A stretch of 64,000 bases of DNA from a bacterium SCSIO 12643 (GTDB taxonomy: Bacteria; Bacteroidota; Bacteroidia; Flavobacteriales_G; Salibacteraceae): NCBI GenBank assembly GCA_024398135.1, contig CP073750.1:434001-498000 (forward strand), in the 5' to 3' direction. Positions 15,057-24,200 of this stretch are shown here, in pieces. The translations under genes and the position numbers were made by a program. Below the pieces are notes generated by a model that was not told the origin of the DNA, did not search any database, and worked only from the letters and a program-made list of their open reading frames with translations. Every line of letters begins with the position of its first letter. Positions within the stretch are counted from its first letter, which is position 1.

Positions 15057-16949
15057 TTAGTCAATCAATTCAACACTTCGTTTTAAGAAAGCGCTTAATT
15101 TTTCACCTTTTAATAAGTTTTGAGAAAGCAATGCCAAATCAATAGCTTGTTGTGCCAAACTTGATTTTTTATCTGCATCTACTTCTACCAAAATCTTACT
15201 GGTTAACGGGTGATTGGCATTCACTACTAAATTATACATATCCGGGAAATTGCTCATTCCCATCATACCGCCACCCATGGCTTGTTGATCTTTCATTCTA
15301 CGCATAAACTCTGGCTGTGTAATAATCACAGGCGCATCATTTTCAGTCAGCGCTTCGAATTGAACGGTATAAGATTGTTTGTCTACCAATTGCTCTACCA
15401 CTTCTTTCAATTCTTTCTCCTGATCTTCAGATAAGTTAGATGCCACTTCCTCATCTTTCTTGATCAATTTATCGATCGTATCCGAATCAACACGCACAAA
15501 TGAAGCATTCTCCAATTTTGTTTCCAGGAACTGTACATAATGCGGAGTTAATGGCGTATCAAATACCAATACATCATAGCCTTTGTTTTTTGCACTTTCT
15601 ACAAATACGTGTTGTTCTTCGGCATTATCAGAATACAAGTACACCAATTTGTTATCCTTATCCGTTTGGTTTTCCTTGATTTTCTCTTCGTACTCAGCTA
15701 ATGTCGCATATGTATTGTCTGTGCTCTTTAACAACAATGATTTTTTAATTCTATCAAAGAATTTTTCATCCGTTAACGCACCATACTCCATAAATACTTT
15801 GATGTCGTCCCATTTAGACTCAAAATCAGCGCGGTCTTTCTTAAACATAGAAGCCAATTTGTCGGCAACTTTTTTAGAGATATGAGATGAAATTTGTTTC
15901 ACCTGCTTGTCCTCTTGTAAGTAAGAACGAGAAACGTTTAATGGAATGTCCGGAGAATCAATCACCCCGTGTAAGATCGTTAAGAACTCAGGAACGATGT
16001 TTTCCACGTTATCGGTAATAAACACCTGATTCGAATACAAGCTGATCTTGTTTTTCTGTACCTGAATATTATTGCTCAATTTCGGGAAGTATAAAATTCC
16101 TGTCAAATTGAACGGGTAATCCACGTTTAAGTGAATGTGGAACAACGGCTCTTCAAATGTAGCCGGATACAACTCTCTGTAGAAATTCTTGTAATCATCC
16201 GCTTCCAAATCAGCAGGCTTCTTCGTCCATGCCGGAGTTGGGTTGTTGATGATGTTATCTACTTGTCTTTGTAATTGTTTTACATTACCGTTTTCATCTT
16301 TCTCACCACTTGGATCGTCATAAGACTCACTCTTTGTTCCGAATTTGATTTCAATTGGCAAGAATTTACAGTATTTGTTTAAGATGCCGCCAATTCTGCT
16401 TTCTTCCAAAAACTCTAAAGAATCATCATCCAGGTGTAAAACGATATCCGTACCACGATTTTCTTTCGTGATCTTTTTCATGTTGTACTCCGGATCTCCA
16501 TTACAAGTCCATTGTACCGCATCCGCATCTTTATATGATTTGGTGTTTACCTCTACTTCTTTAGCCACCATAAACGCAGAATAGAAACCCAATCCGAAGT
16601 GACCAATAATTCCCGCTTCTTTACCTTCTTTCTCGTATTTTTCTAAGAATTCTTCCGCACCGGAAAAAGCCATTTGGTTTAAGTACTTCTTGGTCTCCTC
16701 TTCCGTCATCCCGATACCATTATCCGAAATGGTTAATGTTTTGGCATCGTTATCAATCTTCACTTCAACTCTAAGGTCATCAACATCACCTGAAAATTCG
16801 CCTGCTTGTTTTAATGCTTTTAATTTTAATGAAGCATCAATTGCATTTGAAACCAATTCACGTAAAAATATCTCGTGATCAGAATATAAAAACTTCTTTA
16901 TTACAGGAAATATGTTTCCCGATTCTACTTTTATTTTTCCTTTCGCCAT
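15057..16949 (-). CDS. htpG: Molecular chaperone HtpG (Hsp90)
   Basis: 630 residues from the ATG at 16949, whose product starts MAKGKIKVESGNIFPVIKKF. A longer frame to 16994 adds 15 residues unlike the family and is rejected. The GHKL ATPase domain has E31 and N35 in FLRELVSNAIDAS, DNGIGMT (76-82), GHFGLGFYSAF (116-126) and GTDIVLHL. Middle and C-terminal dimerisation domains follow. It is an ATP-dependent cytosolic chaperone. It is transcribed alone or with lemA and ends in a strong terminator. Confidence 0.95.
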   Translation of the reverse strand: MAKGKIKVESGNIFPVIKKFLYSDHEIFLRELVSNAIDASLKLKALKQAGEFSGDVDDLRVEVKIDNDAKTLTISDNGIGMTEEETKKYLNQMAFSGAEEFLEKYEKEGKEAGIIGHFGLGFYSAFMVAKEVEVNTKSYKDADAVQWTCNGDPEYNMKKITKENRGTDIVLHLDDDSLEFLEESRIGGILNKYCKFLPIEIKFGTKSESYDDPSGEKDENGNVKQLQRQVDNIINNPTPAWTKKPADLEADDYKNFYRELYPATFEEPLFHIHLNVDYPFNLTGILYFPKLSNNIQVQKNKISLYSNQVFITDNVENIVPEFLTILHGVIDSPDIPLNVSRSYLQEDKQVKQISSHISKKVADKLASMFKKDRADFESKWDDIKVFMEYGALTDEKFFDRIKKSLLLKSTDNTYATLAEYEEKIKENQTDKDNKLVYLYSDNAEEQHVFVESAKNKGYDVLVFDTPLTPHYVQFLETKLENASFVRVDSDTIDKLIKKDEEVASNLSEDQEKELKEVVEQLVDKQSYTVQFEALTENDAPVIITQPEFMRRMKDQQAMGGGMMGMSNFPDMYNLVVNANHPLTSKILVEVDADKKSSLAQQAIDLALLSQNLLKGEKLSAFLKRSVELID

Positions 16950-17103
16950 TTTAGTAATTTTATATGATGGCGCCCTTTTCAATTGATATACCAAACCGTA
17001 AATGCTGACAGGGTGTCGCGATATTTCAAAAATCGCTTTTTAACACGAGGTTTTAATGACATTAAAACTGCAATTCTGACAACTATTGATCTGACGCAGT
17101 ACA

Positions 17104-17133
17104 TTGCCTGTGCTTTAAAATTTGTTAAATTCG
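17104..17133 (+). promoter_or_regulatory. Promoter of the DUF4136/beta-barrel operon
   Basis: TTG (17104-17106), a 19-base spacer and TAAATTCG (17126-17133) fit TTG-N19-TAnnTTyG. The predicted start is near 17140, about 26 bases before the ATG. Confidence 0.6.
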
Positions 17134-17165
17134 CGCAACAGAAAAACTAATTAATTACGAAAATT

Positions 17166-17783
17166 ATGAAACTAACAAAATGGATGTCTTTTCTTTTTAT
17201 AGCTGGAGTCATTGCTTCCTGTTATCCTGAGAAAGATAGAACGATTGAAGATTTTGATTTAGTAGGGACCCGATTTGCCGACAATGTGAATTTTGATGAC
17301 TACAAAACCTATCACCTGTATGATTCTGTAGTGATCGTTTACGATACCACTGAAGAAAAACCAGATTACCCAAAAGAAGAAGCGGATATTATTATCAGCG
17401 GAATCAGACAAAATATGATGAACTACGGATGGGTGGAAGTTGCACAAGGTGACACTCCTGATGTGTATTTAGAAGCAGCTGTTTGGACCAATAAAATTGT
17501 AGGTGCTTCATATTACCCGGGATGGGGTTATCCTGGATGGGGATGGAACCCATGGTGGGGATATCCTGGATGGGGTGTTTCATACTACTCGTACACAACA
17601 GGTACAGTATTGATGTCTATGATGGACGTGAAAAACTATGATTATTCTGACAAGCCTGCCCAGGTGATCTGGACCGGAGGACTAAATGGTTTAGTGTCTT
17701 CTTCGAATAACAATAACCTGAGCAGAATTGAATATTCCGTGAATCAGGCATTTACTCAATCTGCTTACTTAAATAAAAAATAA
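17166..17783 (+). CDS. DUF4136 lipoprotein
   Basis: 205 residues. The lipobox VIASC places lipidation at C19. The mature part has the DUF4136 layout: NFDDYKTYHLYD near the start, a helix with ADIIISGIRQNMMNYGW, and a central Gly/Trp/Tyr/Pro-rich insert (YPGWGYPGWGWNPWWGYPGWG region, about 117-138), then a conserved end. The function of the family is unknown, with a likely envelope location. The next gene, an outer-membrane beta-barrel protein, starts one base after its stop, so the two are probably partners. Confidence 0.8.
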   Translation: MKLTKWMSFLFIAGVIASCYPEKDRTIEDFDLVGTRFADNVNFDDYKTYHLYDSVVIVYDTTEEKPDYPKEEADIIISGIRQNMMNYGWVEVAQGDTPDVYLEAAVWTNKIVGASYYPGWGYPGWGWNPWWGYPGWGVSYYSYTTGTVLMSMMDVKNYDYSDKPAQVIWTGGLNGLVSSSNNNNLSRIEYSVNQAFTQSAYLNKK

Positions 17784-17784
17784 G

Positions 17785-18378
17785 ATGAAAAAGTTTAAAC
17801 TATTTATACTAGCGAGCGTATTATCTACCGGTTTATTCGCTCAGGACAATTTCTTCGCGATTACGTATAACATGGCAGCACCTATGGGTGAAACTAAAGA
17901 TTTCATCGACAAGTATAGCTGGGGAGCGATGGGCCTTGAATGGAAGAAAATGATGTCGGACAATGTATCTGTTGGATTGAATATTTCATGGCAGATATTG
18001 AGTCAAAAAATCAACAAAGCAACACTTGAGATTCCGGAAAGAAATATGACTTTATCCGGAACACAATTGCGTTACTTAAACTATTTCCCAATGACTTTAA
18101 CAGGTAATTATTTTTTCAACCCTGAAGGTAAAGTCATTCCTTTTGTAGGTGCGGGAGCTGGTTTATACAGAGTATTACAAAGATTTGATATCAGTGGTTT
18201 TGCGTATAATCAAGATACCTGGAACTTTGGGTTCTATCCTGAAGCAGGTGTGATCTTCCCTACAGGAGGTAGTGCAGATTTCTTTGTGAATACTAAATAC
18301 CACTACGTGCTTCCAGCTGGAGGACACCAAAGTCACAATTTCTTAAACATTAATGTTGGGTTTAGTTATTTCTATTAA
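17785..18378 (+). CDS. Outer-membrane beta-barrel protein
   Basis: 197 residues with a signal peptide (cleavage near LFAQDN). Alternating aromatic/polar strands, a glycine-rich turn (VPFVGAGAGLYRVLQ type) and a terminal aromatic residue (FSYFY) fit a small porin-like barrel of the OmpW/PorT-like beta-barrel superfamily. No ligand can be inferred. It is translationally linked to the DUF4136 lipoprotein gene (one base gap) and followed by a strong terminator. Confidence 0.7.
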   Translation: MKKFKLFILASVLSTGLFAQDNFFAITYNMAAPMGETKDFIDKYSWGAMGLEWKKMMSDNVSVGLNISWQILSQKINKATLEIPERNMTLSGTQLRYLNYFPMTLTGNYFFNPEGKVIPFVGAGAGLYRVLQRFDISGFAYNQDTWNFGFYPEAGVIFPTGGSADFFVNTKYHYVLPAGGHQSHNFLNINVGFSYFY

Positions 18379-18399
18379 TCTCCAACGTTAAATCATATT

Positions 18400-18424
18400 A
18401 AAGCGGCTTCATGCCGCTTTTTTT
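18400..18424 (+). terminator. Terminator of the DUF4136/beta-barrel operon
   Basis: AAAGCGGC-TTCAT-GCCGCTTT, an 8-bp perfect stem running into seven T. It lies 21 bases after the stop of the beta-barrel gene. Confidence 0.85.
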
Positions 18425-18590
18425 ATGCGCATCATTTTACCCGATTGAAAGCGGTTGACATCTAAATTCTTTATTCTGCGCGGACCGGATATTTCAATAA
18501 ACTTCGGGCGATTTGTTCAGCATCTGACCAAAAGGTCAATTAGATGGTTTTTACTGGATAAATGTCACTTAACTTCAGATCATTTCCTGT

Positions 18591-18598
18591 TACATTTG
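18591..18598 (+). promoter_or_regulatory. -7 element of the OsmC gene promoter
   Basis: TACATTTG, an exact TAnnTTTG match, 27 bases upstream of the ATG at 18625. The -33 region has only TTA at the right distance. Confidence 0.5.
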
Positions 18599-18624
18599 TG
18601 CAGCAATAATTAAAAATAGAACAT

Positions 18625-19044
18625 ATGAATCACGAAGTTTCTTTTGGATATAATGGTGGCATGTCTCTTAAAGGTGAGGTAAATGGTCATGAAATGATTT
18701 TGGATGCGGATGAGAGCTTTGGAGGGAATGATCAGGGCCCAAGACCTAAACCTCTTATCTTAGCTTCTTTGATCGGCTGTACTTCTTTGGATGTGATCTC
18801 ACTACTTAAAAAAATGCGCGTAGATTTTAAAGACTTGCAGGTGACCGCCAATGGTTCTTTAACCGATGAGCATCCAAAATATTACGATCACATTAAGTTG
18901 ATCTATAACATCTGGGGAAAAGATTTAAACCGCGATAAAGTTGAAAAAGCTGTGGTGTATTCTCAGGAAAGATACTGTGGAGTTACTGCTATGTTAGAGA
19001 AAGCAGCTAAAATTGACTATGAGATTGTATATCACGAAGACTAA
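18625..19044 (+). CDS. OsmC family peroxiredoxin-like protein
   Basis: 139 residues, the normal OsmC/Ohr length. The two redox cysteines are C52 (LIGCTSLDVI) and C118 (QERYCGVTAML), and GPRPKPLILAS precedes the first. The family reduces organic hydroperoxides in the cytoplasm. The sequence is of the general OsmC/YhfA type rather than classical Ohr, so the natural substrate is uncertain. It is a single gene with its own promoter and a shared terminator. Confidence 0.85.
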   Translation: MNHEVSFGYNGGMSLKGEVNGHEMILDADESFGGNDQGPRPKPLILASLIGCTSLDVISLLKKMRVDFKDLQVTANGSLTDEHPKYYDHIKLIYNIWGKDLNRDKVEKAVVYSQERYCGVTAMLEKAAKIDYEIVYHED

Positions 19045-19050
19045 TCTTGC

Positions 19051-19086
19051 AAAACGTCTTAAACCATTTGTTTAAGGCGTTTTTTT
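19051..19086. terminator. Bidirectional terminator after the OsmC gene
   Basis: A 14-bp stem with one G-T pair (19051-19064 with 19070-19083) and a T-run to 19086. It begins 7 bases after the OsmC stop, and its stem includes the last codons and stop of the convergent gene at 19059. Confidence 0.75.
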
Positions 19087-19910
19087 CTTCTCGCAGCACC
19101 ACCATCACCATTTGAAAACGCATCTTTTAACTCATGCTTGTGTGAGTCTAATTTATACATGCGATAGCGTTTAATATCGATCTGCTCTCTTCCGGCAATG
19201 ATCAGATAGGCCAATATGATTCCGAAAATGACATTTACCAAAATCATCAAATACGGATTTCTGACACGCACTACCCAGAACATCAAATCGTAAAAACCAA
19301 CCATCATCAGGATGACCACTTCGCGCATCATCAGTTTTTCATTTCGCTCCTCATACTGTGCATAAAACTTACCGTATTTGCGTTTTTGCTTGTCATATAC
19401 CAATCGAATCTTTTTGGTATACCAAAAAAGCTGTAAGTACCACAATACATGCGCTGAAACCAAAACGTATCTGGCAATTTTTTTACTGGTGACTCCTGAC
19501 TCTAATTTTTGCAGGGTAAGAATATCATTTACGTCTTTGATCGAAAAAATAGACAAACCTACCACCAGAATCAGCACACTATAAATGGCCGGCACAAAGT
19601 TTAAAGCAATCTTCTGATGTCCCAAAAGTTTGTGCTTCATGCCCATTAAAGATTTCTGATACATCAACAATAAAGGTCCGGCCAACATGGAAAACGGCAT
19701 CAATAACACAAAACCTACAATTTGTGTTTCACCCATTTCCACCTCGGTCATCAGGTTGAATAAAAAGAAGCTTAAAACTGAAAATAAAAATGCACCGAAT
19801 ATCGTTCTCGAGATTCCTTTATTTCTATTGGAATAAATATCCAACAGCCCAATGGCAATGACGCCCACCGGAATAAGAAAGGTAATTAATGATAGTATGA
19901 ATAAATTCAA
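19059..19910 (-). CDS. Multi-pass membrane protein like the sensor part of 7TM-AraC regulators
   Basis: 283 residues with about seven hydrophobic spans between 1 and 240. The layout and phrases such as LLMPFSMLAGPLLLMYQKSLMG and the final REQIDIKRYRMYKLDSHK resemble the membrane half of Bacteroidota AraC-type regulators that carry a C-terminal HTH. Here only a short basic tail (RRKKRLKQMV) follows and no HTH is visible, in this frame or directly downstream. It is either a stand-alone membrane sensor or a truncated relative. The gene's last codons are part of a terminator stem. Confidence 0.5.
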   Translation of the reverse strand: MNLFILSLITFLIPVGVIAIGLLDIYSNRNKGISRTIFGAFLFSVLSFFLFNLMTEVEMGETQIVGFVLLMPFSMLAGPLLLMYQKSLMGMKHKLLGHQKIALNFVPAIYSVLILVVGLSIFSIKDVNDILTLQKLESGVTSKKIARYVLVSAHVLWYLQLFWYTKKIRLVYDKQKRKYGKFYAQYEERNEKLMMREVVILMMVGFYDLMFWVVRVRNPYLMILVNVIFGIILAYLIIAGREQIDIKRYRMYKLDSHKHELKDAFSNGDGGAARRKKRLKQMV

Positions 19911-19940
19911 AAAGTGTGCAATTTGTTGCGACTAAAATAA

Positions 19941-19964
19941 AAAAAAGGAGACATATGTCTCCTT
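19941..19964 (-). terminator. Terminator of trxB
   Basis: A 20-bp perfect palindrome (AAGGAGACATATGTCTCCTT, 19945-19964) followed on the minus strand by an eight-T run. A second inverted repeat, ACTATTTG-GT-CAAATAGT (19983-20000), lies between it and the trxB stop. Confidence 0.75.
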
Positions 19965-20007
19965 CTCTTATCACAAATTTTGACTATTTGGTCAAATAGT
20001 TAAACTA

Positions 20008-20952
20008 TTATTCCATCGCAGCAAGATATCTTTCAGCATCCAAAGCAGCCATACATCCACTACCCGCTGCTGTAATCGCTTGACGGTAAGTATTATCCGC
20101 TGCATCACCTGCAACAAATACACCTTCAACATTAGTTTTTGAAGTTCCTGGTACATTTTTAATGTAACCCACCTCATCCACATCGATAAACTCTTTAAAG
20201 ATATCCGTATTTGGCTTGTGTCCGATAGCCACAAAGAATCCGTCTACTTTAATATCCTGTTCTTCACCGGTCACATTGTTTTTAGCTCTTACACCTTCCA
20301 CAACATCTTGTCCCAAAACCTCAACCGTTTCAGTATTGTATAATACTTCAAGATTTTCTGTAGCATTTACACGGTGTTGCATTGCTTTAGACGCACGCAT
20401 TTTGTCTTTACGAACCAACATGTATACTTTGTTACATAGCTTCGCTAAATACGTTGCTTCCTCAGCCGCAGAATCACCCGCACCTACAATCACCACGTCT
20501 TTTCCTCTATAGAAGAATCCATCACAAGTTGCACAGGCGGAAACTCCACCTCCACTCTTTCTGATTCTTTGCTCACTTTCTAAACCTAACCACTTTGCAG
20601 AAGCACCAGTTGAAATAATTACAGTATCCGCAGTGATGTGTTTTTTCTCATCTACTACCACTTTATGTGGCTTACTTGAAAAATCAACAGAAGTTACTCT
20701 ACCAAATCTCACATCCGTTTCAAAACGTACAGCTTGATTCTTAAGATCTTCCATCATTGCCGTTCCATCTACACCATTCGGATATCCTGGGAAGTTATCT
20801 ACTTCTGTGGTGGTAGTTAATTGTCCTCCAGGCTCCATTCCTGTATACATTACCGGACTCATATCCGCTCTGGCAGCATAAATTGCAGCAGTATAACCTG
20901 CAGGGCCAGATCCTATAATTAGGCATTTTAAGTGTTCTATTTCTTCTGACAT
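20008..20952 (-). CDS. trxB: Thioredoxin-disulfide reductase
   Basis: 314 residues. The FAD-binding motif is IIGSGPAGYTAAIYAAR (12-28), the redox-active pair is C140-A-T-C143 (SACATCDGFF), the NADPH site is VGAGDSAAEEA, and the C-terminal FAD motif is GVFVAGDAAD. It is a standard low-molecular-weight TrxB that transfers electrons from NADPH to thioredoxin in the cytoplasm. A minus-strand TAAATTTG (20978-20985) upstream is a likely -7 element, and a strong terminator follows. Confidence 0.96.
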   Translation of the reverse strand: MSEEIEHLKCLIIGSGPAGYTAAIYAARADMSPVMYTGMEPGGQLTTTTEVDNFPGYPNGVDGTAMMEDLKNQAVRFETDVRFGRVTSVDFSSKPHKVVVDEKKHITADTVIISTGASAKWLGLESEQRIRKSGGGVSACATCDGFFYRGKDVVIVGAGDSAAEEATYLAKLCNKVYMLVRKDKMRASKAMQHRVNATENLEVLYNTETVEVLGQDVVEGVRAKNNVTGEEQDIKVDGFFVAIGHKPNTDIFKEFIDVDEVGYIKNVPGTSKTNVEGVFVAGDAADNTYRQAITAAGSGCMAALDAERYLAAME

Positions 20953-21271
20953 CTTATTATTTATTTTTTCAAGTTCACAAATTTAATTTTTTCTCATTCC
21001 CAATAAAATCTTATTGGAAACCAGGCAAAATTGCAACAAACCTAAACTTTAAATTGTAACATATCTTACAGTTTTGTAATACTTCTATAAACAAAATATT
21101 AACCTCCGTTGAAACCATATAAACGTCCAATAAATCTGTATTTTACTTATTGGGTTTTCTTATACAGTTGCTTTTTTATTTATCCCAAAACACAAAAAAT
21201 AACTTCACAAAAAAAGCCCCTTTCGCTTTCGCAAAAGAGGCTTCGTTTTCAAATCTAAATTTTAAATATGA
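20953..21271. other. 319-bp intergenic region between trxB and the repeat-protein gene
   Basis: No gene was seen. It holds the trxB -7 element (20978-20985 on the minus strand) and the terminator of the upstream repeat-protein gene (21209-21243). The rest is A/T-rich sequence without evident structure. Confidence 0.5.
21209..21243 (-). terminator. Terminator of the repeat-protein gene
   Basis: On the minus strand an imperfect stem (AAGCCTCTTTTGCG with CGAAAGGGGCTT) is followed by seven T. It starts 28 bases after the stop at 21272. Confidence 0.65.
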
Positions 21272-24200
21272 TTAATGACCTTTAGTTTCTCTATTGTACG
21301 TTGCTTCGTCAATTTTCTTTCCATTTTTAAAGTAGAAAACCGCACCATAGTTATACACTTCTTTCTTGTACTCATCCCCTCTACCATTGGCTACAATTAC
21401 AATTCGTGTAGTGGTTTTACTTCCTTTCTTGGTCGTTTCATTTAAACCATTTGGATATTGTTCGGCCAACTGACGGTTAAACTCCGTATCATTCTTCGCA
21501 TGGAATTCAGCCAGTTTACGTGCTTCTTCAATCTGTGCAGAGACATCACGCATCTTTTGCGTCACCACTGCATCACCCGCAATTAATTTCAGGGCCGCTT
21601 CGTATTTGTACTTCCCTTTCTCCAATTCTCCTTTTTGTACAAAGTCATCACCTTCTGCAACTAAAGCATCAAACTTTTGTTGGTTTTCTTCACGTTGCTT
21701 GGCCAGCAATGCTTCTTCCTCAGCTTTTCTTTGCGCCTCTAATTCCAGACCTTCAATCTTTTTCAACTGAACTCCCGGATAAGGTTTGTCCGCAAAAATT
21801 TGCTGTGCTGCCTGATACTCTGTTTTCGCCTTAGCGTAATCTTTGGCTAACAATGCTGCATCACCCGCTTTAATCGCTGTTTGATATTGTGCTTCTTTAG
21901 CTTCTAATTCTGCCTGTGCTTTTGCTTTTGCAGCTTCTTCAGCGGCCAATAATTCAAGCTTCTCATCAATCTGCATGATTTGACTGGTTGGATACGTCTT
22001 CCCTTCAAAAATGGTCAATGCATTTTGATATTCTGCTTTCGCACCATTCCAATCTCCAGCTTTAAACATTTGATCTGCTTTCGCTATCGAAGCTTTATAG
22101 TTTTGCTCTTTCTCAGCTAATGCCTGTGCCTCAGCTTCTGCTTTAGCCTCAGCCGCAGCGATCTCAGCTAGTTTTGTGTTGATCACTTCTATTTGAGTCT
22201 TAGGATACTCCTCTTTTGGTTTCACCTCTAATGCACTTTCATAAGCGGTTTGCGCTTCAGTATATTTCTCTAATGCCATTTGTGCGTCTCCCTCTGCCAC
22301 AAAACCATTGTATTTATCTTCAACCGCTTTTTTCTCAGCTGCTAACGCAGCAGCCGCAGCCGCAAGTTTAGCATCAATAGCCGCAATCCCATCTTTAGGC
22401 TTTTGCTCATTTGGCTTTAATTCAGATGCCGCCTGATAGTCTGCTTTTGCTAATTCCAGTTTCCCGGATTGTTGCTTCTGAACAGCACTTACCATTAACT
22501 TATCGTATTGTTTATCGATACCTTCTAACTTAGCTAATGTTTCGTTGATCGATGCAATTTGCGTTTTTGGATATTCCTCTTTTGGCTTTAACGCCAATGC
22601 CCCTTCATAATCCGTTTTTGCTTTTGCATAATCCTTATTCTCTAAAGCACCATCTGCACTTGCGATTAAACCATTGTATTGATCCTCCAGTGCTTTTTCT
22701 TTAGCTGCCAACTCCGCTGCCATAGCTGCTAATTTCGCATCAATTGCAGCAATCTCATCCTTTGGCTTTTGTTCAGCTGGTTTTAACTCAGATGCAGATT
22801 GATAATCTGTTTTAGCTAACTCCAATTTCCCTGCCTGTTGCTTTTCAGCCGCACTCGCCATCAATCTATCGTATTGCTTATCGATGCCTTCTAATTTGGC
22901 TAATGTTTCATTGATTGACGCAATTTGCGTTTTTGGATATTCTTCTTTTGGTTTTAATGCTGATGCCCCTTCATAATCCGTTTTTGCTTTTGCATAATCC
23001 TTATTCTCCAAAGCACCATCTGCACTTGCGATTAGACCATTATATTGATCCTCCAATGCTTTTTCTTTGGCCGCAATCTCAGCTGCCATAGCCGCTAATT
23101 TTGCATCAATTGCTGCAATCTCATCTTTCGGCTTTTGCTCAGACGGTTTTAACTCAGAAGCGGCCTGATAATCCGTTTTAGCCAATTCCAGTTTTCCGGT
23201 TTGTTGCTTCTCAGCTGCACTCGCCATCAACTTGTCGTATTGCTTATCGATGCCTTCAAGTTTCGCTAATGTTTCATTGATTGATGCAATTTGCGTTTTT
23301 GGATATTCCTCTTTTGGTTTTAGTGCCAATGCACTTTCATATTCAGCTTTCGCTTTTTCGTATTCTTTATTAACCATCAAAGCATCTGCACTGGTAATCA
23401 TGGCATCATACTGCTCTTTCAATGCAGCCTCTTTTTGAGCAGCCAACTCTGCTTCTTTCGCTTTCAATGCAGCCATATTTGCCAGCAACACATCAATCTC
23501 AGAAATCTTTGTTTTTGGTAAAGCCTCATCCGGCTTCAAAGCCAATGCCTGATTATATGAAGCTTTTGCCGCATCATAATCTTTATTGTTCATTTGCGTA
23601 TTTGCGGTAGCTAACAGACTTTGATAATCCTTATCCGTTTTCGCATTTGACGCTAAAATAGCGTCAATCTCTTTGATTTTAGTCTTTGGATATACCTGTT
23701 TAGAATCCATCGCAACAGCTTCGTTGTACTTTCCTTTAGACTCTGCATATTTTGATAATGCCAATAATGAATCCGCTGAAGCAATGACCGCATCGTATTT
23801 GGCTTTTCTTTCCTTTTCTGCCATTTCAGCGGCTAATGCTTTTTCTGCCGCTATACTCTTAATAATTTTATCGATCTGATCTTTTGGATATTCAATCTTT
23901 GGCTTCACATCATGCGCCATTTCGTAATTCTTACGCGCTGTTTCCCATTCTTTGTTGTCAAATGCCTCATCCGCAGCCTGAATATGAGTCGCGTACTGTT
24001 CATCCACAGATTGGTTGGCCTGCATGATGGCCATCGTTTTCTTAATCTGTTTGTCCGGATATGTTTCTTTAGGTAAAATCTCTTTGGCTGCCTCGTATTG
24101 AATCAATGCATTTTCATAATCTCCTTCTTTTAAGAAAGCATCACCATCTTTTACGGCCAACATATAATCATCATAAGCTTCTTCCGAATTAACGTCTTTT

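Noticed and set aside
16950-16994. 15-codon N-terminal extension of htpG
   Set aside because: HtpG proteins start at the equivalent of MAKGKIKVESG; the extension has no family similarity.
22330-23230. Possible CRISPR array suggested by regular repeats
   Set aside because: Repeats are 366 bp, in frame and coding; no short repeats with unique spacers.
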